NCBI GenBank assembly: GCA_036346395.1
Contig: CM070615.1
Coordinates: forward strand, 5,337,534 to 5,401,533
Length of the DNA stretch: 64,000 nt
Reading direction: 5' to 3'
Source: Hsuehochloa calcarea
Taxonomy: Eukaryota; Streptophyta; Magnoliopsida; Poales; Poaceae
Shown: positions 34,185 through 44,900 of the stretch, piece after piece
Position numbering within the stretch: the first letter of the stretch is position 1
Layout: each line of letters begins with the position of its first letter
Notes under the pieces: generated by a model
Databases searched by the model: none
Told to the model about the DNA's origin: nothing
What the model saw: the letters and a program-made list of their open reading frames with translations, nothing else
Position numbers and translations under genes: made by a program

Positions 34185-37100
34185 CGTCTGCATCGACTAC
34201 TTCCGCGTTTTCTCTCACTGAGCAGGAGATAGCCAGACTTCGACGACTGCTTGCCTCTTCGGGTTCTTCATCGACGGGTTCTGCAGTTCTGCGATCGACT
34301 CTTCTGCAATCGAGAAACCACCTTCTACACAGACAGGTACCTCCCCGTGGATCCTTGATTCCGGAGCATCTTTCCACATGACTTCCGATTCTTCCACTCT
34401 ATCTTTTGTGTGGATATCATGGGGATATGCTCCAGATCTTAGGATGATGTGACAATTGGCAATGGCGTTAACGGTTTGTCGTTTCACGGGTTTTCGACAA
34501 AGTTTCAGATCTGTTCAGGCATTCTGGACAGGGGCGGTCCGACCGGCCATAGCATGGCGGTCCGACCGGTCCCAAATCGGTCGGACCGGCCATGTGCGGC
34601 GGTCAGACCGACCGTGACCAAAATGGTCAGAATGGGCTGGGCCAAAAATAGGTGTTGTAGACAAGTGAGGGGATCCTAATACACTTGGTCTCATAATTTT
34701 TGGAGTTCCCAAGCAAAAGTTCTATTGGTTTAAAGTTTCGAGTAGGTTTCGGATTTTCAGGGGTTGAAAATTGGCTGTCTCCCTGGCGGTCCGACCGCCT
34801 TGTGGTGGCGGCCGATCGGCCATTGGCTACGACCGACCGAGGGGCGGGCGTCGACCTGCTTCGACTTGTTCATCACCACCGTGGCGATGATGTTTTGTTA
34901 GGTCAAAGTCATGGGTTTCAGTGCATATGTGTTGCATGATGCATGTTTTGACTAACGTGGGTCAAGTTGTGAAGAACTTGTTCCCGGATTCGATTTGCTT
35001 GTTTATTGTTGTGCAGGTTGCTTGGTGGTCAACGACGGTCAACGGCGAGGATGATCGGGACTAGGCTTGGAGAGCTGAGGTCCAGAACGATCGACGATGC
35101 CGGGTGAGGTCAATGAACTCAAGTGTGGTGCAAAATAGACAAGGATGACCGAACGGGCAGTTCGGTGCGACTGGTTGGATCAAGCGGCGCGGGGGTCGGT
35201 GCAAGTGCCATGGTGGTTCCGGTGGAGCCGGATGGGAGAGACTTGCCGACATGTTGAGAGCCGTTGATCAACCTACACGCGCGAAGCATGGGAGGTGCTT
35301 CACAAAGATGGGACTCGGTCTTTGCAAAAAGATCGAGAAGGGGTATTTTGGTAATTATACCAAATACCGCCTTGGTGACCTTTGACGACTCGCGGCGCAA
35401 GATGGCGTGGAGAAGCGGAGTAGGTCAAGAGGAGATGAAGACGGCGCCGAGATGCGTGCGTGTGTGACCCGCTTGTTTTGGGCCTTAACGGAGCCCATTA
35501 GGTTACTCTTCTAGAAGGTTTAAGTCTCCACTATAAATAGAGGAGGAGGTGGTCGCACCCCAAAAACCCTTTCATGCTTGAAACCCTAGTTTTGGCTTAG
35601 GTGCTTAGGGAAGGTTTAGTGGAGGTTAGGGTTCTAGAGAGAGAGATGTTTTGATCTTGTGTCCATGCGTATCCGTATGAGTGGTCAGAATCGATACATT
35701 ATCAAATCAATCCAAAGAAGAGTTCTCTTCAAGATGAGTTCATTTGCCCTTCTTCTCTCTATTTGGTGATTTTGAGTCTTTCTTTGATTCGCATGTTTTT
35801 GATTGATTTCTTTGCATGATCTAGCTTGCTCGTGACATGTGGGAACACATCTAAGATCATCTTGATCATCAATCACCCACGAGCAAGTTTTTCGATATAG
35901 TTTTCGCTTTTGACTCGGTTTCAAACCTTCCACCTCTCAAACTGAAAAGGTCTGAACTTTTCCAAAGATCTTCACGATCTTCGATTGGAATAGGTTCTGA
36001 CATCCTAGAGAAGGTGTGTACCAAGTTTCATCAAGTTTGGAGTTGTAGATCAAAAGTTACATCTATTTGCAACTTCGCTTTTCTGGTGATTTCCTTGTTC
36101 ATCGGCCGGAGGTCGGACCGCCCCTCATCGAGTCGGACCGCCCATAGGACCGGTCGGACCGCCCTTGAATAGAGGTCGACCGCCCACACTTAGGAAATTA
36201 AGTTTCGTTGTTTTTGGTTGTTTTGCTTGGGTTTTGATTGGATTCAATCCTAGTCTTCATTTAGATTGGTATATCGATCTTCATAGCTTCTATAGCTATT
36301 GGAGTGAAATTTGTGTTGAATCTAATCGAGGTTGAAAAAGTGAGCGTGCTCTATTCACCCCCTCTAGTCGCCTTTTCGGTCCAACATTTTGTTACACCTC
36401 TTGATTCCCCTATCAGTGTTCTTACTGCTGATGGTACCTCTCTTCTCTCTGCAGTCGAGGACCTCTTAGCAACTCATCTTTTCATGTTCCTTCTGTTGCT
36501 CATGTTCCTCGCCTAACCATGCAGCTTCTTTCTGCTGGACAGATTACTGACCTTGGTTATCGGATCATTCTCGACTCTGACTCTTGTTGTGTTCAGGACC
36601 GCCACACGGGAGCTCTGGTTGGTTCTGGCCCTCGGCGCCTTGACTCGCAGCGTCTCGGGAGCTTGATCGCTTCACCTTCCTTCCGCTGCCACCATCGCCG
36701 CCAGTCTCTCCGCCCCTGCCACTCCGTCTACCGGCTCTTTCCAACAATGGCATCACCGTCTTGGCCATCTGTGTGGCTCTCGTCTGTCGTCTTTAGTTCG
36801 TCGTGGTCTTCTGGGGTCTGTCTCAGGAGACGTGTCTCTACATTGTCGTACGTAAGTTAGGCAAACGACTTGACTTCCTTATCCTCATAGTGAGTCGGTG
36901 TCTCAACGTCCATTTGATCTTGTTCATTCGGATGTTTGGGGTCCGCTCCTTCGTTTGAAAGGGGTCATCGATACTATATCATATTTATAGATGATTTCTC
37001 TCGCCACACTTGGATATATTTCATGTCTTCTCGTAGTGAGGTCTTGTCTATCTATAAACAGTTTGCCACTATGGTTCGCACACAGTTCTCCACTCCTATT

Positions 37101-39443
37101 CGTGTCTTTCGTGCTGACTCTGCTGGTGAGTACCTCTCTCATCACTGCGCGATTTCCTTCTTTGGCGAGGCACTCTCGCTCAGTTCTCTTATCCTGATGC
37201 TCATGCTCAGAATGGTGTTGCTGAGCGCAAGCATCGTCACCTCCTTAAGTCGGCTCGTGCACTGATGATTGCCGCCTCTATTCCACCTCACTTTTGGGCG
37301 GAGGCTGTTTCCACTGCCACCTATCTCGTCAATATCCAGCCTTCTTCTGCTCTTCAGGGCGCAATCCCTATTGAGCGTCTCTGTGGTCTCCTTCCTGACT
37401 ACTCGCCCCGTCGTGCATTTGCTTGCGTTTGCTACGTTCTCCTCGCCTCGAGAACGCACTAAACCGATCGCTCACCCATTGAGTGTGTCTTTACGGGTAC
37501 ATGCAGTCGAGCACAAGGGCTATCAGTGCTGGGATCCTGTTGGTCGACGATGCGAATTTCTCGGGATGTGACTTTCGACGAGTCTCGTCCCTTCTACCCA
37601 CGTCCTGTCTCTCCTTCGACTTCCTCTGTGGAGTCTCTGTCTTTTTTGACCTTTCCAGATACACCTATCTCGTCTCCACATATTTCTCCTGTGGCCTCTC
37701 CGCCATTATCACCACTGCTTCGTCTCCTCCGGCTCCTCAGGCTCCCCCCACTACACTCGTCTACACTCGTCGACCTCGTATTGAGGATCTTCCAGATGAG
37801 CCCACTTCTCCTGATGTTTCATCTTCTTCTGATGCTTCATCTTCCCCTGATGGGCCGTCTTCTCCTCGCTACGCTCCGCGATCGCCACGATTCGCCCCTG
37901 CCTGCTTTTGCCTTTGGTGGCGCAGCTACTTGTGAGTCTGCCTCCTACCGGGATGCTGTTACTCATCCTGAGTGGCACCATGCCATGGCCGAGGAGATTG
38001 CTGCCCTCGAGCGTACCGGTACTTGGGATCTTGTTCCTTTTCCATCTCACTCGTCCCATCACATGTAAGTGGGTCTATAAGATTAAGACTCGCTCGATGG
38101 CTCTCTTGAGCGCTATAAGCGCGCTCTTGTTGCTCGTGGCTTCCAAAGAGAGTATGGTCGTGACTACGACGAGACTTTTGCTCCTGTGGCCCACATGACC
38201 ACCGTCCGCACTCTTCTTTCGGTGGCGCCTGTCGCCATCGGGTCTGCTCGACTTGATGTCAAGAATGCCTTTCTTAATGGCGAGTTGCGTGAGGAGGTCT
38301 ACATGCATCCGCCACCTGGGTATTCTGTTCCTGAGGGCATGGTATGTCGCCTTCGTCGCTCTCTCTATGGCCTTAAGCAAGCCCCTCGTGCTTGGTTTGA
38401 GCGCTTCTCCTCTGTGGTCACTGCTGCTGGTTTTTCAGCAAGTGATCATGATCCTGCGCTCTTTGTCCACACTTCGTCTCGTGGTCGGACTCTTCTTCTT
38501 CTGTATGTTGATGATATGATCATTACCGGAGATGACTCTGAGTACATTGCCTTTGTCAAGGCTCGTCTTAGTGAGCGCCTCCTTATGTCGGATCTTGGTC
38601 CTCTTCGTTACTTCCTTGGGATTGAGGTTACTTCCACTCCAGATGGTTTCTTTATGTCCCAAGAGAAGTATATTCAGATCTTCTTGATCGCGCCTCCTCA
38701 TCGATCGGCGTCTGTTGAGACTCCTATGGAGCTCAATGTTCACCTCAAACCCTCGATGGCGAGCCTCTTTCTGATCCGACTCGCTATCGCCATCTTGTTG
38801 GGAGTCTTGTCTACCTTGCTGTTACTCGTCCGGATATCACTTATCCAGTTCACATTCTGAGTCAGTTTGTTTCTGCTCCCACTCAGGTCCACTACAGCCA
38901 CCTTCTTCGAGTTCTGCGATACCTTCGTGGGACTATCTCTCGCCGTCTCTTCTTTCCACGCTCCACCTGCTTCTGACTTCAGCTTATTCGAATGCTACTT
39001 GGGCGTGATCCTCCGATCGCCGGCCTATCTCTGCTTACTGTGTTTTTCTTGGTGGTTCGCTTATTGCCTGGAAGACGAAGAAACAGACTGCAGTGTCCCG
39101 TTCGAGTGCAGAGGCTGAGTTGCGAGCTATGGCTCTCTTGACAGCAGAGATTACTTGGCTACGGTGGTTACTTGAGGATTTTGGTGTTTCTGTTACTACA
39201 CCGACTCCTCTCTTGTCAGACAGTACAGGTGCTATCAGTATTGCCCGTGACCCTGTGAAGCATGAGCTCACCAAGCATATTGGTGTTGATGCTTCCTTCA
39301 TGAGGTCTTGTGTGCATGATCAGGTGATTGCTCTTCAGTATGTGCCTTCAGAGCTTCAGATAGCGGATTTCTTCACGAAGGCCCAAACTCGAGCACAGCA
39401 CGGCTTCTACCTCTCCAAACTCAGTGTTGTTGATCCACCATGA
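34185..39443 (+). pseudogene. Copia protease, integrase, RT and RNase H, copy 2 (split by a solo LTR)
   Basis: It begins after the zinc knuckle (LTEQEIARLRRLLASSGSSS) and enters the protease at PWILDSGASFHMTSDSS (about 34350), which holds the catalytic DSGA. The solo LTR at 34409-36386 interrupts it. The frame resumes with VLTADGTSLLSA-like sequence, then the pre-integrase and integrase regions (36910-37460). RT lies at 38186-38860 with RLDVKNAFLNGELREEVYMH, SLYGLKQAPRAWFERFSSV and LLLLYVDDMIITGDD. RNase H (39093-39443) starts SRSSAEAELRAMALLTAEIT and contains LLSDSTGAISIARDPVKHE. Several frameshifts separate the parts. RT and RNase H are the best-preserved blocks in this element. Confidence 0.87.
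34409..36386 (+). repeat. Solo LTR, family A, in the Copia protease region
   Basis: 1978 bp from TGTGGATATCATGGGG to TTTCGGTCCAACA, with an exact 5-bp target duplication TTTTG on each side (34404-34408 and 36387-36391). TATAAATA stands at 35532-35539. It is dense in palindromic CGGTCCGACCG-type words (34530-34620, 34785-34850, 36105-36190). There is no internal sequence, so recombination between two LTRs has removed the body. This copy best defines the family ends. Confidence 0.92.
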
Positions 39444-39445
39444 GT

Positions 39446-39454
39446 TTGAGGGGG
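39446..39454 (+). other. Polypurine tract of the Copia element
   Basis: TTGAGGGGG lies immediately before the TGTTAG of the 3' LTR, just after the RNase H stop codon region; this is the expected plus-strand primer site. Confidence 0.75.
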
Positions 39455-39577
39455 TGTTAGAGATATATTTGTGTTTGAGTAGGACTCTAGATTTGATTTG
39501 GTTTCCTTATCTGTAACATGTATTGTGTATATATACTGGCCAATTGGCCCCTGATAATACAAGTTGCGATTCCAACA
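39455..39577 (+). repeat. 3' LTR of the Copia element
   Basis: 123 bp, TGTTAGAGATATATTTGTGT to GCGATTCCAACA, almost identical to the 5' LTR apart from its 12-bp duplication. It is followed by the target duplication GAGTC. Confidence 0.9.
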
Positions 39578-39946
39578 GAGTCCACCAGAATCTCCCTATA
39601 TGTCCCAATTCAGAAGCATTGTTCAGTCTTGAAGAACATGTCCCAGAGTACCACAAGCGATCATTTACGTCGCAATATGCGTCAAGGAGACCACCAAGAC
39701 AGGAAGCAGAATAATTCAACTCATCACCAACCACAAGGGCATAAGAAAGGAAGCAGAGGAATTCAACTCATGGGTAAAGTGACTAAAATGGTACTGCAAT
39801 ATCTAGTTTTATCGTAATGATACTATGCACCTATGTACATTGCAATGATCTCATACATCGTAATTGACTTCTACAAACAACAAGAAAGAGAAACATGTAT
39901 GAGATCATTGCAATGTACATAGGTGCATAGTATCATTACGATAAAA

Positions 39947-40318
39947 CTAGATATTGCAGTACCATTTAGTCACTTTACCCATGAGTTGAATTCCTCTGCT
40001 TCCTTTCTTATGCCCTTGTGGTCGGCGTTGATGGCCGCCCTCTTCTGCTTCCTGTCTTGGTGGTCTCCTTAACGCATATTGCGACGTAAATGATCGCTTG
40101 TGGTACTCTGGGACATGTTCTTCAAGACTGAACAATGCTTCCTGAATTGGGACATATAGGGAGATTCTGATGGACTCTACGCGTGTTTCGCATTTCAAGA
40201 CTACTGTTTCATATGACTGACTGAACATAGCAATTACCATCATGTTTGGAGAAACGGCATACATAGATGCAGGGGCAGTCAGGTGTGAAAGAGTTTCTAT
40301 CATATCAAAATAGCTCAT
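39947..40318 (-). CDS. Unrecognised 123-codon ORF in the foldback right arm
   Basis: A minus-strand frame begins MSYFDMIETLSHLTAPASMY and continues with FSQSYETVVLKCETRVESIR, SLYVPIQEALFSLEEHVPEY and a basic Gln/Gly-rich tail. The left arm carries the same sequence with frame-breaking differences. No family is recognised and it may be a captured exon series rather than a gene. The frame lies almost entirely within the inverted repeat, so a transcript through both arms would fold on itself. Coding status is uncertain. Confidence 0.3.
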   Translation of the reverse strand: MSYFDMIETLSHLTAPASMYAVSPNMMVIAMFSQSYETVVLKCETRVESIRISLYVPIQEALFSLEEHVPEYHKRSFTSQYALRRPPRQEAEEGGHQRRPQGHKKGSRGIQLMGKVTKWYCNI

Positions 40319-41938
40319 GAAGCTCTTTCAATCATTAGTTGCTGGAGCATGCGAATAGTTGCCTACAGGTACTTGAAATCTGTAGTCTGTTGTTACACAC
40401 TGAAAAACGTTCGCTGAACTCCACGAGCTCAGTTTAGGAGGTTATGCTTTTGGGCCTCACGCCTGCAGTTTTTCTAAAAAAACAGCTTTCGGTTGGGTTT
40501 AAGAGCTGCACAATTGAGCTGAAGAGATTTGGTGTTTGACTATCTGGCTTTTCGATTAGCTGGTTGGAGCTTATGAGTTGGAAAATATCTGAAATACCCA
40601 TGAGGCAAATGATGGCTTGTTTAATGCTATTTAACGACAATTAACGATAATCAATGACAATTGACAACACTTTACGACAACTACCGCAACCAACGACAAT
40701 TAACGCAATAGACGACAACTACCGCAATTAACGACAATTAACGTAATTGATGATAATTAACGTATTTGACCATAATTAACCACAATTAACGAAATTAATA
40801 ATAGTTATTACAATGAACAATAATTATATAAATAATTATTAAAATAGATAATTATTACATAAAATAATTAATTTACAACAACAAAAAAGAAAATAATAAA
40901 ATGGCATGTGGGTTTAGGCCGGCAGAGGAGGAAGGGCCGCGTCGTGGGTAGAGGTCGGTGCCGGGGGCCGGCTCAGGGCTCGAGGAAGCGATCAAGCGTC
41001 GGGGCAAGGCGGCAATGGCAGTCGGGCGGGCGGGCGCGTGGAGGTCGAGGCAGCGTCGTTGAGGGCACAAAGATCCGGTTGATCGGAGGCGGGTGGACGC
41101 AGGGCAAAGTGCTCATCGCTTGCTCGTGGTTGGGAGCGCTTGGGGTGGGCGCCGGGAGGGGGAGGAGGATGGGGCACCTGCGGGTAGGAGGAGGAGGAGG
41201 AGGAGGCGCTTGTGGGCGGTGGTGGCTCGAGGTCAAGGGAGGAGCGCTTAGGGCTGGCGTCAGGGGGGAGGAGGAGGGAGGACGGGGACGTCGCAGAGGA
41301 GGAGGAGGAGGGAGAGGGAGGACGTACGGGGTGGAGCCGGAGGAGGAGGAGAGGACGGGGCGGGAACTAGGGTTAGGGTTGGGGGGAGGGGGAGGGGTTG
41401 TTCGATGGCAAAAAAACGAGTAATTAACCCTCAAGTCTAGGGGCAAAGTGGGAACAGGGCCGCGGGAAGCTGAAAGTTGGGGAGAAAAGTTGTCCATTTA
41501 GAACAACTTCCGGCTTCTGAAATGATGTTCCAAACAGGCCAATGTTGATACTTGAAGCATTGTAAAGCATTAAAGGTAATGAAATTTGTCAAATCAGCGA
41601 GAGAGATGGTTAATGGTCGTCGACAAAATGCAGGACCAAAGACTCTTTAGATGCCATCCGAAATCAGCTCTATTCAGTTTGCCGTGTGTTGGTTTGAATA
41701 TTTGAATTCCAGTAACAAAAACCTGAAGGGTCACATGATGATTTATTATGGCTGCTTCAAATGTTAATCAAATTGTCCCTCAACTAACATTTTAGGACGG
41801 GGATTCAAGGATCCTTTGCTCCTTGCCTTGCTTGTTTCTGGCTACCTCAATCGGAACCGTTAATTTCTGATCGAATTGCTGTCTCGAGGCCGTGCCGTAC
41901 TGCCGGACAAAAGCCTCACCGGGAAGCCAAACCGCCGC
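40269..41938. other. Upstream region of the CCA-enzyme gene with AT-rich and GC-rich tracts
   Basis: Bases 40635-40800 hold a degenerate tandem array built on ACGACAATTA/ACGCAATTA. Bases 40900-41420 are very GC-rich and purine-rich on the plus strand, with opposing open frames (170 codons each) that look like composition artefacts. GGTTGGAGCTTATGAGTTGG at 40563 and AAACAGGCC at 41533 resemble dispersed rice repeat ends, so 40450-41541 may be a non-autonomous transposon; I cannot prove its ends. The promoter of the gene at 41939 should lie in 41540-41938. No clear TATA box is visible there. Confidence 0.4.
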
Positions 41939-44900
41939 ATGTCTCTTCGCCTCCTCCCCACTCGCGGCCTCCTCCCCCTCCTCTCCCCTCTCCGCCGCCG
42001 CCTCCGCCTCCGCCTCCGCCGCTGCTCGTCGGTGCCAACGCCAACGCCTACGCCTCTTCGGAGCACCGCCTCAGCGATCCCCACGAGAACCTCCATTTTC
42101 TTCGGTCTCCCCACCCGCGCGTTCTCCAGCGTCTCAGGCATGGCCGCGGGGGCGCAGCAGCAGGAGCAGGAGCAGCGGAGCGTGGAGGTGAGGGAGAGCG
42201 TGGAGCTGACGGAGAAGGAGGAGCGGATCTTCCGGCGGCTGCTCGACGTCGTCCGCCACTTCTGCCTCGGCACTCAGCTCCGCGTCGCCGGCGGTTGGGT
42301 CCGGGATAAGGTCAGTTTTATTTTGACAAAAGGAAACCTTACCTTGTCTCATTGGAGGTAGAGTACAGGGAGAGCAGTACCAGAAAGGAGTAGAGATAGT
42401 AATAAACAACTTAAATAGTGGTTGTGTTCAGGGTGTAGGGCCTTTGGGGGGTTTAGGGTGTGATTGCTCGATGTTTACACGAAATTGTGAGGAATTTTTT
42501 TATAGTTGTGTCACCATGTTTTGCTTCCGTATGATAATTATCGTTTTACAATTTTTTTGGGAAGGAATTGTTTGATGATGCAAAAGATGAGTTCCATTAG
42601 ATTCTTTAGGGTTCTTACTGGATTTTGGGGAAGAAGTGTTCTATCATCAGGTAGCCTGACTCCCTTTTTTCTCTTGTGGGAATGATGAACTTCCAGCTGT
42701 CGACTGAGGGTTGGGTCCCACGAGTGTATGGTTATATAATAATTCCTTCTTTCTGTTGGATTTGAGGAGCTTTGCTGTGTTTTGCTACCAACTGTTTCAT
42801 GATTATTTGGGACGGATGCTATGCCCTAATGTGAAGAAGGGCAATGATCTGAAACTGTTCAACCATGTCATGAACAAAATTGCTTGCTTTTAGTAGGCTT
42901 TTGTAGGAATTGTTACGCTGTCATGTGGAGAATTGGGTTCTTTGCCTATGTTTGGGGTTCATTGCAGGGTGAGTTGGTTGCAATTTGCATACTTGTGAAT
43001 TGTGTGAATTGTTAGGCTGATGGGGTCAGGGGATGCTCCAATCAGCTTGCTTGATGGTCTTGGATTCGTGGGGTCTATATGTGTGGGAAAATCTATGTTT
43101 TCCACTGTATTTCAACTGAGAATTTTAGATGCAACAATGTAGCATGCATGTGGCATAGAATAACTAATGGGTATCCCCATAAAGAGTAGAGAAGTGAATA
43201 ATTTGCTCCCCGATATGCTTATTTTGGGTTTTTATTGGGTTGTGCTGAATGTTGCATTATGTATTGAAGAATTGCACTATGATCTCTGCATAAGCTGATT
43301 AGCAGTCACACGAGAGTCTGGAAGACTAGAATTGAATAATGAACTTTCACCTGTTTGCCAGAAAAAGAATGTCGCACTAAAATTGCTTCTTGTAGCTTGT
43401 ATTTTATGAAATGATTGTTGGGCAAGTTGCTGTTGGGTAATTTTGCAACTTAACTGTTGCCTTGGCATAATTTTGGCAGCTATTGGGGAAAGACTCTGCT
43501 GACATTGACATTGCACTTGATAATATGACGGGCCGAAATTTCTGTGAGAAAGTAAATGAGTACTCAGAGTTGATGGGAGAGGAGCAGAAAGGAATTGGAG
43601 TTATCCAGTGGTATGCAATATATTATTATGCTAATTCTGATAACTATCTTATTACTGTCATTGCTAATATCATTTTATCATTTACTTGGTCAAACTCAAC
43701 AGCACCTTTATGCTTTTATACATTTCAAGTTTGTCTGAGTTGAATTGCATGCATGAGAAGAAGAACACGCGTACCTGCATATATACATAGGCAGGGAAGA
43801 TCACAGTTTAATGCCAGCAGAGTATTATGTATATGTTCCGAAGTGTATCATGCTTGGCCATATTGATATTTACAGTTAGCTAAATGCCTATTATTACGGA
43901 GCTGTGACATTTTATAGTTTCTTGCAGCAATCCTGATCAATCAAAGCACTTGGAAACAGCAAGGATGCTTATATTCGACATCTGGATTGATTTTGTCAAC
44001 TTGAGGTCTGAAAAATATGCTGAAAACAGTCGTATTCCTACCATGGTATGCACATGCATTTAGCATTGCTTTGCATACTCATTTTGGTGACCTTGTGTAC
44101 AAAATACACATTATCTGTTTGCATATATGGATCATTTGCCTTTTTGGAAGACATTTACATTGCCATGTGTCTTTTGGGTGTGGCTTATCTTTTTTGTCGG
44201 TATAGTACTACAGAACTAGTAAACTATATGTTGACTCAATTGCAACTGATACCCATTAACATTTTTGGCAGCTCAATATTTGCAAACTTCTCTTTTGCTT
44301 GTTCATCTCTTCAGTTCAGATCCCCCCTTCACTTTATAGGCAAACTGTTGCAACCAGTTTATAGCCATGTCATGTTTTTGAACGTGCAGGAGATTGGTAC
44401 TGCCGAAGAAGATGCATTCCGTAGGGACCTAACAATCAATAGGTAATACTGTGAGATTTCATTTTCGACTAAGTTTGTTGTGCCTTTAAAGTTATGCTTT
44501 CATTCATTCATTGCTACAATGTTGATTTTAATTTACTACCCTATTTGGTCTTTTCTAAAATTCAAACTTGGACAGCTTATTCTTCAATATCAACACCAAC
44601 TCAGTGGAAGATTTAACGGGAAGAGGTGAGTTTGGTCATTATTACAATTTTTAAAATTCATGTGACCATTTTCTAAAGTTCATGCTGTTATGTAATCATG
44701 GTGATCTCATACTCCGTGAAGGTCTTGAAGATCTGAAAAAGGGCCTTATTGTTACTCCTTTACCTGCCAAAGCTACCTTCCTGGATGACCCCCTAAGAGT
44801 TCTTCGAGCAATCCGATTTGGTATATTTAAGCATCCTCTGATTGATCTCTAATAGTTCTTGCAATAATTATATGCTAAATTTGTCATAGCATTACTATTA

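Larger units (their letters stand above)
30248..39577 (+). mobile_element. Ty1/copia LTR retrotransposon, internally rearranged
   Basis: Short LTRs (30248-30382 and 39455-39577) flank gag and pol on the plus strand. A primer-binding site follows the 5' LTR and a purine tract precedes the 3' LTR. The target duplication is GAATC at the left and GAGTC at the right; the uninterrupted copy in the foldback's right arm reads GAGTC, so the left one has mutated. The interior is abnormal: gag, integrase and RT (31122-34055), a gypsy LTR scrap (34056-34184), then protease, integrase, RT and RNase H (34185-39443), the last part split by a solo LTR. Short LTRs would fit the Ale/Retrofit lineage, but that is only a guess. 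Confidence 0.88.
30157..40268. repeat. Large inverted (foldback) repeat, left arm split by a Copia element
   Basis: The right arm is 39897-40268. The left arm is 39578-39856 plus, beyond the 9.3-kb Copia insertion, 30157-30247. Arms pair over about 370 bp around a 40-bp loop (39857-39896): TGCAATGATCTCATAC is answered by GTATGAGATCATTGCA. Divergence between arms is low apart from a few indels. Removing the Copia element gives a hairpin of about 780 bp. The right arm shows the uninterrupted sequence at the insertion point. The content looks like a gene fragment copied in both orientations, but the parent is not recognised. Confidence 0.88.

Noticed and set aside
30248..39577. An envelope-like gene that would make one of the retroelements retrovirus-like
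   Set aside because: RNase H is followed directly by the purine tract and 3' LTR in the Copia element, and the chromodomain by the purine tract in the gypsy element; there is no room for a further gene.
40908..41497. Two opposing frames of about 171-174 codons rich in Gly/Arg or Pro
   Set aside because: These are purine-rich low-complexity DNA; both strands are open because of composition, with no homologous motif or splice structure.
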